A stretch of DNA of 64,000 nucleotides from Sanghuangporus weigelae. Its lineage: Eukaryota > Basidiomycota > Agaricomycetes > Hymenochaetales > Hymenochaetaceae. The notes beneath the pieces were generated by a model. The model did not search any database. It was not told where the DNA came from and was given only the letters and a program-made list of their open reading frames with translations. The stretch's first letter is position 1. Every line of letters begins with the position of its first letter. Where the stretch lies: the NCBI GenBank assembly GCA_033182465.1, contig CP137324.1:124001-188000 (forward strand), read 5' to 3'. The translations under genes and the position numbers were made by a program. Of the stretch, positions 48,675 through 60,129 are shown piece by piece.

Positions 48675-50391
48675 TCACAAGAACGGGACTAGTGCCTCGG
48701 GCAGAATCCTGGCGATAGCTGCACCGTTCGGAGGCTCAATCGATTGGAAGTACTGCCAAAACGTCAGGAAGGGCAGAAAGCTTGAATATCCGTCAGCTAC
48801 TCACATCTCCCCACCAAGGCCCTGCCGCCCACCAAGTAAAACCTATCCAGACCCCGGACTGCTGCATGGAGCGGAGAGCACCCTGAACTGCAGAGATGCA
48901 AGCGTCTGACAAAACACGGATCGTCAGTGTGTATCTTCAGAACGAACTTCGTACGACCTGATTCGCACCGTTAGACCCTGCGCCCATTTCGCCAAGGAAG
49001 CCTTTTAGGCCATTTTCTTGAAGCCACGTTGTAGCGGCGGCGAGTCGCTCAGCTCCGATCGTTGAAGAGACACAGGTTCCCGATGTTCCCGAGCCGTCGG
49101 AGTCGAGATATTGGTGCATTTCTTGTGCGGAGAATGCTAGTAAACAAATGGACATCTCAGCAGATTCAGGTTCGAACTCACCAATTGCCGTGTTGTTAGA
49201 GGGATCCTGGATGCTGCCAAAAACGTCGCTGTTTCCTGATGTCGTCCAAGTCCAAGCGCCGGTCCAACTACAGTGAGAAATTCAGTAAATGAACTGTTGA
49301 TCGAGCAAGAAGTATATTCACCTAGTACCCTCAACGAGGATGAGTTGGTCGGTTGCACCAGATGCGCGAATCCCCTCTATTGCAGCTTGGTTCTGAGTGT
49401 GAGAGCGTCAGTAAAGCGGAGTGATCGGAAACTCCAGAGCCAACTAGATCGAAAACATCTCCTGCATCAATGCCATTAGGTTCGTTTTGAACATCGAATA
49501 TGACACGACTATCCGAAACCTGGAGAGAGTTATCAGTCACGTGGCTGGTGAGCCTTCGTGAGTAGATCTCCTCACGAATTGCGAAGCAAGATTACTCCAC
49601 CCTAAAATCGAGGCCTAGGTCAGCAAAAGATGGATGTCTGTCGCGAAGAGTTCTTACATGTCTGGAAGCTACACAGAAGGTCGCGTTGTCGTCAGAGCCT
49701 GAGTCAGCTGCGGATAATCGTAGACTCACTCGGAAGTGCTAGTAATGATTTGTCCATTGTATCGCATGAAGTTATGCGCTGAGAACAGACACGTGTCCAT
49801 GAGTCAAACGTAAACTGAAAGAACAGAATTCTGTTACTCACGATCAACTACCGCATAAGCGCCCTTTCCGGTGATGTAGCTAATTGTCTGGGAGAGTTTA
49901 GTAACATGGAAAAACGGGCGAGAATAAGACGAAATGAAATACATCTTTCAACCCTTGAAGATAAGCCGAATCAAAGGAACCAGCGAGGCCGCTCGACGGT
50001 GGGCTCAGCCGCTCCATCAAGAAGGGGACGCGGAAGGAGTTGAAACCGGCATTGACAAAGTACTGGGATCGATCGATAGAAAACGAGTGTCAGAAGGTCC
50101 ATGTGAAATTAGAAGCTGAGGATGCCGTACATCGATGCTGGACGGCGAAGGCCATGTGTAATCCGTACCCTCCGCTCCTGGAATAACGTTCTGACCAAAC
50201 TCTGCGCCAGACTCATTAACGCCGAAGAACTGGAACTTTGTACTATTTGGACATGATGCCTGGCGCGGCTGGAGGTTCGAAGTTTCTGTAGGGGTCGCGT
50301 CTGTTGGAGTAGGCTTGCGAGCGGCTAGAGCAAATGCTGAATCCGCGAAGAGAAGTGCTAATACAGGCGCGATCGCAACGGTGAGCTTCAT
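48675..50391 (-). CDS. Secreted glycoside hydrolase family 5 endoglucanase
   Basis: Retaining endo-beta-1,4-glucanase type enzyme cutting cellulose. ATG at 50391 begins a signal peptide ([20 protein letters not shown] followed by ALA). A Pro/Thr-rich spacer with a dibasic-like site (LQPRQASC) leads into the catalytic domain: [34 protein letters not shown], then [10 protein letters not shown] with the acid/base Glu (NEP), and [10 protein letters not shown] with the nucleophile Glu. Also [18 protein letters not shown] and the conserved Trp-rich end [20 protein letters not shown]. No carbohydrate-binding module is present, so this is a single-domain Cel5A-like protein. More than a dozen introns, some flanking very short exons. 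Stop at 48675-48677. Confidence 0.87.
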
Positions 50392-50459
50392 CTCCTCGAC
50401 ACCGTTGTCTTTGAGACGGGAAAGCAAGGATACGTTGGAGACAGTCTCCTCGAGAAGGA

Positions 50460-50467
50460 TTTAAATA
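50460..50467 (-). promoter_or_regulatory. TATA-like box of the GH5 gene
   Basis: On the minus strand TATTTAAA lies about 70 bases upstream of the GH5 ATG at 50391. Position fits a TATA element. Confidence 0.4.
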
Positions 50468-51201
50468 CCCTGTATCCATCCTACGGAATAGTTTCGACGT
50501 TATCTACCGACAAAACTCCCCGATGCGTGCGCAACCTCATATTTGCGCAGTACTTGGTATCACGATGCACGACTCCTCGATGTATGAACCGAATAAATGC
50601 CAGCAACGAAGAGATATTTCTCCGAATTCAGAACAAATCCCCGTTGAAGAGAGCAACGCATCTATCACACGGATCGTAAAGGATCTGCAGGAACGGTACT
50701 AGTATAGTGGCTTGCCATGTGCTTCGTTAATCCTTCAAGAGGACCGACACGACAAGACAAGTCGAGCGTACAAGACGACGAAGTGAGGCACACCCTTTTC
50801 TTTCGTCCAGAAGCAAGAAATGGCGAATGTCTGAACGTTTATCGGATGGCTAGATCATAGGTTTCGGCCAGGCTTCACTTGGCGGTACAAAGAAGTTCGT
50901 GACGTACTCACTCGTCCTTGACGATGAGGATCATCAAAGAACAACTTTCTCCCTCTAGCCGATTATTGCTTAGACTTGGAGACTCCGCTTTTCTCATCTT
51001 GGCAAATAGCGACGGATAATTTATATGACGTGGCATCGTCGAATATAGATGATCGTGATCGCCATGGCCCAGGGTGAAAGCGCCAAAAGCGCACAGCGTG
51101 CAGATTGAGGACTCGTGAGGTTCGTAGCTCACTCTTTTAGGCTATCAGCTACAAAGGACAGAATCAGAGACGATCTATCGTACGAAGTAGACGGGCTCGA
51201 T

Positions 51202-51252
51202 CAAATTTCAAAATGAAAGTCAAAAGCCAAAGTCAAAGCCAAAAACAAAAAC
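51202..51252. repeat. Low-complexity A/C-rich run
   Basis: Imperfect repetition of AAAGTCAAAGCC-like hexamers and AAAAAC words on the plus strand. No coding meaning. Confidence 0.6.
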
Positions 51253-51689
51253 GGAAGTAACTAGTGTAAGCCACGTGATGTCATCATTTCAATATCCCCT
51301 TTAGGTAATGTTCAGAAAGTCTAATTCTCTCCAAATTTGTCATGAGTGTCTCGAGTCTTTGTCCGTAATTCATCCAATCTTCCGTGAAAGCAAAGGTACT
51401 CGTACCGACAGAAGAAACGGCATTGAAAGGGAGACTGAAAGTACCGACATTCTCACTGTCATCTCCTTTCCTTTCGGAATTGTTGAAAAGTTCATGAAGG
51501 AGCAGAAGTGGTCCCTGTGTGCAATATTACGACAGTACCTTCTTACCTCGCCGAAATAGACGGACCTGGACTTTCAGCCGCGGCTATACAAGATTAACCC
51601 CTCAATGTAACCACTTTGAACGCACGGCGTGTGTAGGCCATCATCTGAAATTTCTCTTTTAGACTCCTTATCAGCCTTTTCACTACCGA

Positions 51690-51985
51690 GCATTCGAACA
51701 AACTCAATTTTCTCCGCCACCACATCTTCGCGGGCTTTGGAAAAATAAATTGATTTGAAATAACTTCCTTTACTGAGCGAGTGTTTTAGCGGATGAACTC
51801 ACTACTCAAACCCGTTTACCCCGAACGAAACCTCTCCGCCCCCATAAATGTCTTCGCGGTTGCGGGCTTTGCACAAATAGACTGATTTTAAAATATCTTT
51901 CTCTGCTGAGTGAGAGTTTTAGCGGATGAACTCACTATTCAAACCCGTATACTCCGATCAAACGAACAAAGGATGATGTCCGCCC
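51690..51985. repeat. Imperfect direct tandem repeat, unit about 125 bases
   Basis: Two adjacent copies share, in the same order: CTCCGCC, TCTTCGCGG with GCGGGCTTTG, a TTGATTT-like AT-rich part, CTGAGTGAG or CTGAGCGAG, then the near-perfect block TTTTAGCGGATGAACTCACT, then CAAACCCGT and TACTCCG or TACCCCG, followed by AACGAAAC or AACGAACAAA. The first block copy is at about 51784-51803 and the second at about 51917-51936, 133 bases apart. The start of a third unit may follow at 51960-51985. No open reading frame runs through it. Confidence 0.8.
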
Positions 51986-52575
51986 TGATCCGTGAAGGCT
52001 TCTTTTTACCAATTGCTATATAGCATCCATGAAGGAAGCCACGATACCAGAGTTTGCACTGCAACCGAAAGTTCACTTTATTATGGGATAATGAATTGCA
52101 GATTTGAGTAATCCAATGGACCAACTTGAGCGACAACAAGGGAAATTACATGATATCCGGATTACCTTTCTTGATGCCCTCTTCTCTCTTTTTCAATTAT
52201 ATGTTTGTGGAATGGGTATTACCGCAACGGATTGGAAAAAAGGACGTAAAGGCAGCATACGGAATCAAACGTTCGATAGGACACACCGCTTCATTACGTT
52301 GAGTCGGCGATAGCGCCAAATGTTACTGAAAAATGGAATGGAATGGAATTCGACTCGGGGTTCGAGAGATATTGTATCTACATAGTCTAATTCTGTAATT
52401 TGTTCTTACAATAAATGTAGATCTAGCACATATACATACACATGGAGATTACAAACTACAGGTACTACGCAAGATACAAAAGCCCCAGGGGGTAATTCTA
52501 AGCTCTAAGCTCTTAGCATAAGGCAGGAATATACAGCATGAGAATGATATCAAGGACGAAAATAACTCTACCTAT

Positions 52576-55331
52576 CTATGCGCTGCCGTATCCGCGTCCG
52601 GCTTCCAATTCTCCATCATCGTAGACTTGGACGTCACCATTTGGTGTCGATGTCGTTATCGAGTAGCTCGATCGATGTGTGCCTGTGCCCGAAAGGTCTT
52701 TACCGACGCGAGAGCGGCCACGCTCCACCTCAGTCTTAGATCCGGAAGTTCCAGGCCCATATCCATACCCACGAGGGTGCCAAAGACGTCCGCCAGGTTT
52801 CTTTCCACGAGCTGCCTGCAGATGGTGCTGCTGCTTCTTCTTCTTCATATCCGCGGGTCGCTGCGAATGCGGGTGTACGCGCGAAAGAAGCAACAGCGAA
52901 ATGAGAAGAATGGAGGCAGCGAGCACGAAGATGCCTTTTGGGAATCGCGCTACCGTCGTGCTGTACACCAGCCCGAACAGCATGGGCTACATGAGACAGA
53001 AGTCGAGAAGGCAAGAAGACGGTGGCAACGGAGAATGGAGGATGGGTAAGGTAGAGGAGATGAAGGTGTCGAAGGAACGGATAAATTTAGTAAACAACGA
53101 CAATCAGAAGAATCAGCGAAGGGATCGCGTGAGCGTAGAAGAGAACCTACTCCAAGAATCATCTGGCCTGTTGCTTGCAACACCGCAAGGGCTCCGAAGA
53201 GACTCCCTATAGCTACGCCAGCACCGCCGGGCTTCGCAACGCCTAAACGTTCGTCTTCTGCGGCTTCCGTCTGCATGACACACAGCGCTAGGCTCTGCAT
53301 GCTAGGCATGATGCCGGAACTAAAACTACTTAGAACAGTAAATCCAACGAACGCCGCCTGAGCCGCGGTCGTCGGCGAAGTGCTTGACAGTGAAACCAGG
53401 GTATGCGAAAGAATATCAAGTGCGTAAGAAAGACGCGTGATACGCAGGTCGAACTTCATTTCCGCGATGAGTTGGCCCTTCGTTGGTTTCGGCTTCTTAT
53501 TGCCCCCTGCCGCTGTGTTCTGTTCCACAGTACCCTTCTTCTGCTTCTTGAATTTAGGCTTGAAGCAGGAAATAACGACTGAAAGGAGTTGAGCACAGAA
53601 AAAGCAGCAATCGCGGGATCATTGCATACGCACAAGGCATGAGGAAAAGCAGGTGGACAGCTCTTGCGCCACCAACGAAGGTGATATAGTAGCTCAGCTG
53701 CCGAAAGTGCAAAGACTATCAGGACAAGTTTCTGGGACGGTACAAGGGTCTGGAGTCGAACCTGTTCGGCTTCCCACGCGAATACGTGTTCCGCATAGAG
53801 ATACTTGAGTTGGAAGATCCCCTGGAAATAAAGTGTAATTAGACGAGTTTCCCGGAGGAAAGCTATCGCGTACCGATGAGAGCAAGTACCCAAACAACGC
53901 TAGAGCAAGAAGCGTCATGTTCCAGTCCCTTCCATTTGGTCGAACCTTCGGTGCGAATACTAGCAAGGGTGTAAAGATGCCCTTCATAAACGATAGAATA
54001 CTGCCGCTGGCACTTTTTGAGGTCTGATCTTCTTCTGATCGATCTCCAAGAGCGGAACTCAAGTCCGATGCAACCTCTCCTTTCTTATTCTTTCCCAAAC
54101 TTTCCGGAATCACAAAGACAGCCTGCAAAAAGTTCGCGAAAGAGAAGCATACGGCAAGCCAGAACACGGGTGTAACCGTATGTCCCGCGCTCGCGGTTTC
54201 AAGATGGAGAAGCGCTCGCAAAAACGAGGGAGGATGTGTGATCACCCAGGCGCCAAGCATCGGACCCATTGCAAATCCAAAGTAAAAGACACCCATGAAA
54301 CGGGAAAAAATATGAGCACGCGACCCGTCGGAAGTACAGTCGGATACGTAGGCGGATGTCGCTCCCTGCAATGTGGACCAGCCGCCAAGCAATCCCTCGA
54401 TTGCTGGGGCGATAACGAGTAACTTGTGGCCATGCACGGCAAGTGGCGAATGCGGAAGAGAAACGAGAATAAACACAAGATCAGTGAGCAAAAGTCCGAA
54501 TGTGGTAGCTGCAAGCACTCGTGTACGACCATGTCGCTCGCCAAAATGACCCCACCAAGCTGTCGAGAGTGCAGAGCTCAGACCAACAGCTGTTGCCATA
54601 ATAGTTTGTAGACGTGCCGCGTAGGATTGAACCGCCGGATCGGAAAGGCAGCGTTTCGAAGGAATACGCATCGGGTCATCATTCTCGTCTTCGTCGGCAT
54701 TTTCCCCGGTACCATCTTGGACTTTGTCGATCGCGGAATAAGTAGTGAATTGAATACCACGATTTGTTGGATCCGTTATCAGATTTAATGATCGGGAGGG
54801 TGTCCATAACTCGTGTGGTTCTGTGCTATGATTGAAGTGAGGCGGGTGCCCGAATACCGCATTGCAGGATAATTGCGTGAAGACCTCAACTCGAGGTGCG
54901 ATAGTCATTCCTCTCTGAATTCAAGGGAGAAGGTCAGTAAAATACTTCTGCAAACGTACATAGGACATACTGTTATAGAGGCTAAGACTGCGAATGGAAC
55001 GATCCTTTGATTTTTTGTATGTAAACGTGCTTATTTTGCCGAATATGAGTAAAGTAGTGACTCACCATAATGGTCTTGGACGGTAGAACGGCTTCTTGTA
55101 CTCCTTTCTGCCACCCTCGCTGCCCAACAGCGGGTCAGTTTCGCCTACAGCAAGCTGAGCGCCCATCTGATCTTCCCCGGATACCAGTATCACTGGGACA
55201 CGCATGCGTGAGCGTGACTGGGAAGTTGCGATTGCTGGAGATAGAACCGGGTCGTTTGCGATACCATGCAACTCGGGCTCTTCGACTAGTACGCTGTTGG
55301 ACGCATCATGCACCCTGACAGCGAGCGACAT
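52576..55331 (-). CDS. MFS transporter of TetA/HIAT1 type
   Basis: Major facilitator protein with an expected dozen helices. ATG at 55331 (MSLAVRVHDASNS) starts a long cytoplasmic N-terminus. Then come two introns, a polar external loop, ATAVGLSSALSTAWWGHFGE with RHGRTRVLAA (the motif-A loop), GLLGGWSTLQGATSAYVSDC, RFMGVFYFGFAMGPMLGAWV and FLQAVFVIPESLGK. The second half has GIFQLKYLYAEHVFAWEAEQ, FVGFTVLSSFSSGIMPSMQS, GVAIGSLFGALAVLQATGQM, GLVYSTTVARFPKGIFVLAA and a final helix. The C-terminal tail is basic, Gly/Ser-rich and likely cytoplasmic. The order fits the tetracycline-resistance-like / hippocampus-abundant-transcript branch seen in fungi. Substrate unknown. Confidence 0.8.
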
Positions 55332-56013
55332 AGTGGCAAGTTGATGATGCCGCCAGGATAGCTAGATGATGGTTATGAAGAGGGTGGAGGCATGGCACTG
55401 GCAGTCTCACGGCGGCTGATAAAGATAGTGATGCATGATGCATGTGCGCGCGTCTGAAGCGCCGTTTGGGCCTGTTTCCGAGTCCGTCTCTGTATGTCGT
55501 CGATCACTGCTGACCTCCATCTCCTTGAACAAGATAAATTCCACCTCATTCGAATTCATGTCATGAAATGCAGCAAAAAACAACTGTCAAATGTGGTCGA
55601 TACTCCTCAGAGGTTCATTGCATATCAGAATCGGATTCATGCCCGTCTTGTCTTCGGTCTATTCAACGGCAATAAGCAACAAATGCACTCGCTGTGTCGT
55701 TCAAATCTGCTCACACTTGTCGCTGCTCGTGGTCTTTGGATATTCAATCATTAATGACGATCTCACCTGATCAATTTTTCTTCAGCTTTTCTCTGAATTA
55801 CTGTCCGGTAAAAGGCGGCAACTACTCGTCTTAGCGTCAGGCGTGTATGGAACGTAGTAAAAATATCATACCACAGCACGGAATTGATAGATCAGATGAT
55901 TGCCCGTATACTTCGCTCACCGAGCCGGGCCTTCAACGGTCCGCTCAGTGACGATATAAAAACAGAGAATAATCCTCATTTTTCTCGAGTTCTTTTGCTC
56001 GGTTGAAGTTCAA
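55332..56013. other. Divergent promoter region between MFS and GH79 genes
   Basis: 682 bases between two divergent starts. Contains a TATA-like element for the GH79 gene. An 86-codon plus frame (55494-55754) shows no motif. Confidence 0.55.
55955..55961 (+). promoter_or_regulatory. TATA-like box of the GH79 gene
   Basis: TATAAAA lies 59 bases upstream of the GH79 ATG at 56014, a fitting distance for a TATA element with a short leader. Confidence 0.45.
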
Positions 56014-58297
56014 ATGCTTGCGTGGCTCTCTCTCGTGGCTCTACTGGTTTGCTGTGTCCAGTGTCTTGCTGTTACTACTGGAAATGCCAATGGGTCCAGT
56101 CAGACTGTTGACTTACCAGCTATCTCACCAACTCCATTCAATGCTTCTCAACCTCTTGACAGACGCCTTGCATCATTTTCCTTCGAGCTCTCGTTCTTAC
56201 CTTCGTTCGCTGGGAACAGCTCGCATCCAAATCGACTTACCCAGGAACTTATGAATAGGCTCGTCGAACGAACAGGTGTGGGTCCGGATATTCGTCCCGG
56301 CGGTATTACAGTGTATGTTACTCGGAAATATAGTGTAACAAGCAATGGTTTCTTTATGTTATTAGTGACAGTTCAATTTTCGATCCTGAAGCACCAGCAT
56401 TGGTACTTGATCAGAGCCCTGTGAGTATACTATCTCTTAGCTCGATAAACGAGTGTTAACAACTACTCTGACCCAGTCCGGAGGTATATACAGAACGACA
56501 TAGTGAGACCTTTTCGTTCTCCAAATCATTTTCCTTCTATGGTTCACTGGTATTTATTTTATACCGTACTTAGCGGCCCAGCATTCTTTGAATCCTTGTA
56601 CAACTTCCCCAACACCTCGCGATTCGTCTGGGACTTGAACCTTGGCAACGACTCTGTCGATATCGCGCAGGGTCAGATCGAAGCAGGTATCAATTACATC
56701 GGGTGGGATAGGATTTATGCTTTGCTATGTGAGTACTTCCTAAGTCGAAGTTGACTTTCATGCATTGAACCAAGTTTGGCACATGAAGTAGGTAACGAGC
56801 CGGATCATTATGCCGGTGGCTCGAGGCCTAGAGACTGGTCTTCGGCGGATTATACTGCTCAGTTCCTTGTGCGTGTCGCAAATTTTCGCTGACATCCTTC
56901 TTTTATTTTCCAACCATCGAATGTGATTTTTTTTAGAATTGGACAGCGGAGTTGACAGAGCGCCTCAATCTCCCTCCTCAAATCTTCCAGGCTGGAGCAG
57001 TAGCTGAAGATCCTACGTCTGCCGCTCCGATAACGACCGTATCGATTATTGAAGATGGTATTGATTCTACGGGTGTGGTCAAGCTATTTGACCAGCATAC
57101 GTGCGTGTCTTGTTCAAGGTGTTTTAACTACGCGTCTGTCTGGTCCTTATGAGATGATATCCTTATTCAGGTACCAGTATTCGACATGCGACCCGCCTCG
57201 TGATGCCGTTGCGACGCTTTCGAATCTTATTAACCACCAGAACATCACGGTGAGGTTTATTTCACTCTGCTTCATACACTCTTTCTTCCTTACTGTCTAT
57301 CGAATTCTAGGCATACTTGGATCTCTGGAAACCTCAGATCGCAGCTGCGAGAAGCAGAGGAAAAGAGTTTGTAGTCGGTAGGTCGTTGACAACGGTAGAT
57401 GAATTCAATGCTGAGAGATTGTTGTAGGGGAGTATAGCTCCGTCTCATGCTCTGGCAAGCAGAACGTGACCGATACGTTTGGGCAAGCACTTTGGATCGC
57501 GGACAGTGCGTATAAATATGATCTACCCGAGAATTTGGTTTGCCTGATTGACGGCCTGCTTCTAGCTGTGCTCTATGGTGCCTTCCTGAACATTTCACGC
57601 TTGTATCTGCATCAAGGCGCCACGCTTGTCTTTCAAAGTAGCCAGCAAGCAAACGCGTAAGCTATCGTTAGATCGCGTCCTCAGTCAGTAAACTGATTTT
57701 CGTTCTCTTTCTCTATTCTAGTCCTGGATTCTCCTGGGTATGTGCACTATTTCAATACTGAAAGAGATCTCTGAGGCTCATTTTCTCACTACGTTCATGT
57801 CATAGTACGACCTCTGGTACCCAGTCGAAACGGAACGCTTCGGCAGCGCACGCGCCTCGCCCTCCTTCGTCTCGTACCTCCTGATCAACGAAGCCGTCGG
57901 CAACTCAACAGAAACTCAGCTCAGCCTCATCCCCGTCGAATCCGACCCACAATTAGCGGTCTATGCAATCTGGGATCCAGAGGCCCGAGAAGACAACATC
58001 GCGCGGATGGTCTTACTCAACTTGGCCGTGCGGAACGTCACGACGCCCGAGGAAAATGCTGCTCAGAACGAAGCAGTCTTTGACTTGTCTCCGTATTTTC
58101 AGGAGAGCAGTAATAATGGTCAGGCGAAAGTGAAGAGGATGACGAGCCCTGGACTTGATTCGAAGGATGTGAGTCAGGTGTTATGGGCTGGACAGTCGTA
58201 TGAGAATGGGACCGCTTTCGGAGAGGAGGTGATTGAGGAGTTGGAAGATGGGACGGTTACAGTAAGAGCAAGCGAGGGCGTCCTTGTGTTCTTCTAG
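56014..58297 (+). CDS. Secreted glycoside hydrolase family 79 protein
   Basis: Predicted beta-glucuronidase-type enzyme. ATG at 56014 begins a signal peptide (MLAWLSLVALLVCCVQCLAV). Then FSFELSFLPSFAGNSS, ELMNRLVERTGVGPDIRPGG (first intron next, near 56315-56366), YGPAFFESLYNFPNTSRFVW, and after an intron LGNEPDHYAGGS with the acid/base Glu in NEP. A likely nucleophile Glu sits in VVGEYSSVSC. The C-terminal beta domain begins WYDLWYPVETERFGS and includes VYAIWDPEAREDNIARMVLL, ending EGVLVFF. Many N-glycosylation sequons (NSS, NTS, NDS, NVT), as expected of a secreted protein. About ten introns. Basidiomycetes carry many such genes; the real substrate (glucuronic acid on arabinogalactan or other glycans) is inference. 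Confidence 0.82.
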
Positions 58298-58536
58298 GAA
58301 TATATGCCCTGTACTTATTTCGAATGTTGACTTGTCGCTTTACCGAGATCAAAGAACTTTGGAAAGCTGCGACCTGAAAAAATTATTGATTGATCTGAAT
58401 GACGTCAGGTCTTTCCAAAAGTGGCAAGTCGATCAAAAGCTTGGATTGGAGATCAATTTCCACGGAACATGCCTTCCTCGTACTTGACCGGCTTGCAACG
58501 ACTGTTTCTGCACCGGTAAGCCTCATCGACGTCAAA

Positions 58537-59999
58537 ATGCCGCCAAAGAAACAGGACAAAGGTGGGGGAGGGCAGAAGGTGGCTGCCGACAAGGTAAACG
58601 CTTGACATCCGCGTCCAGCTTGAAGAAGCTAAATCAGATTCTACAGACGTTCGGGATGAAGAATGTACGTCCTCAGGCTTCGCAGCCCGCCATTCCGCAT
58701 ATAAACCGACACCTCGACTCACCGATGCTCAGAAAAACAGGTCCGCAAAAGTCCAAAAGCAAGTCGCTCTCATCCAGAAGCAAGCCGAGCAATCCGGCAA
58801 GTCTCGCGCCACGCTCGAGAAGGAGCGCGAAAAGGCTCTGCAAGAGAAGCAGAAAGCAGAAGATGCCAAACGCGCCAAGGAGGAGGCAGCTTTGCTCAAG
58901 CCCGTACAGAATCAGAAAGTGCCGTTTGGTGTGGATCCGAAGACGGTGCTATGTGCCTTTTATAAGGCGGGCCATTGTGATAAAGGGAACAAGTGCAAGT
59001 TTAGTCATGATTTGAATGTCGGGAGGAAGGTGGAGAAGAAAAATTTGTACGAGGATGCGAGGGAGGAGAAAATGAATGGTATGTTGTTGTTTGCTGACTG
59101 TGAGAGTTTCGTTGATGATTTTTCGTAGATACGATGGAGAACTGGGACGAAGCGAAACTAAGGTCTGTAGTGCTTTCGAAGCAGGGCAACCCGAAAACAA
59201 CCACAGACGTAAGCCTTCACTGTCATTCTCTCACAAATTATCCTCATACTCCTTCAGATCGTATGCAAATACTTCATCGAAGCAATCGAGACTCAGAAGT
59301 ACGTTAAAGCTGATTCTGTCACGTTGTTTCATGGCTTCATTTTTTCATCAAGGTTCGGCTGGTTCTGGGAATGCCCCAATGGCGGCGAGAAATGTCAATA
59401 CAGACACGCCTTACCACCAGGCTTCATTCTCAAGTCACAGAAGAAGGCTGCGGAAGAGGCTGCGAAGGCAAACACGATCAGCTTGGAGGAGTTCCTCGAA
59501 GTCGAGGTTCGTCTTCTTTCCTTCCTCGGATTATTTCCTTGTTAAATATTGGCTAATCTCTCGCTTTTTCGGTCCGCCCACTCTTCAGCGCCATAAACTG
59601 GGTCCAAACTTGACGCCCGTCAATCCAGAGACGTTCGCAAAGTGGAAACGGACAAGGATGGACAAGAAGAAGGCTGAAGAGGAAGCGATGAAGAAAGCTA
59701 AGGAGACACAAGCTGCAGCGGGCAAGAGCTCAGGCATGAGCGGACGAGATCTCGTACGTATTTCTCTGCCCACTATGAATTTGTAAATTGACTCCTCACC
59801 TTGACTTTAGTTCACGTACAATCCCGAATGGTTTGCAGATGAAGACGAGGATGTCGGCGAAGAATGGGACATTGAGAAATACAGACGAGAGACGGAAGCA
59901 GAGCACGAAGCGGAGGAGGCGGCTAGACTTGCTATGCTCAACATCCAGGATGAGGGCTACCGAGAGGACTCGGCTTCACCTGAAGTATCTGGTTCTTGA
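58537..59999 (+). CDS. TMA46: Tma46/ZC3H15-like CCCH zinc-finger protein (DFRP1)
   Basis: Ribosome-associated partner of the DRG/Rbg1 GTPase in translation. ATG at 58537 ([19 protein letters not shown]), then a short exon TFGMKN and [20 protein letters not shown], the hallmark N-terminus of the family. A charged helix ([17 protein letters not shown]) precedes the first CCCH finger [19 protein letters not shown]. The second finger is spread over an exon join: CKYFIEA, then [13 protein letters not shown]. The DFRP region follows: [36 protein letters not shown], and [20 protein letters not shown]. The acidic end closes at TGA 59997-59999. Seven short introns. Only 240 bases follow the GH79 stop, and the convergent carrier gene starts its stop codon 130 bases downstream. 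Confidence 0.92.
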
Positions 60000-60129
60000 A
60001 TCATTACCCATTCCTCAGCAGTATCATCCCGGAACTGGATCCATCAATTTATATAACTTGTTTTCCAATGTTGCGTTGTCATTGCTGTTGTCCTCATGCC
60101 TAGTGATGAATTATACAAAAAAAAGCATT

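Larger units (their letters stand above)
50392..52575. other. 2.2 kb region with repeats and no recognised gene
   Basis: Between the GH5 start and the MFS stop. Holds the GH5 promoter, an A/C-rich low-complexity run at 51202-51252, a tandem repeat at about 51690-51985 and a short GGAAT triplication near 52334-52348. Small open frames (50908-51132 minus, 51308-51559 plus, 52104-52313 plus) have no motif. Confidence 0.5.

Noticed and set aside
52627-53212. Plus-strand frames opposite the end of the MFS gene
   Set aside because: They mirror the MFS coding exons, whose reading is supported by family motifs and splice joins.
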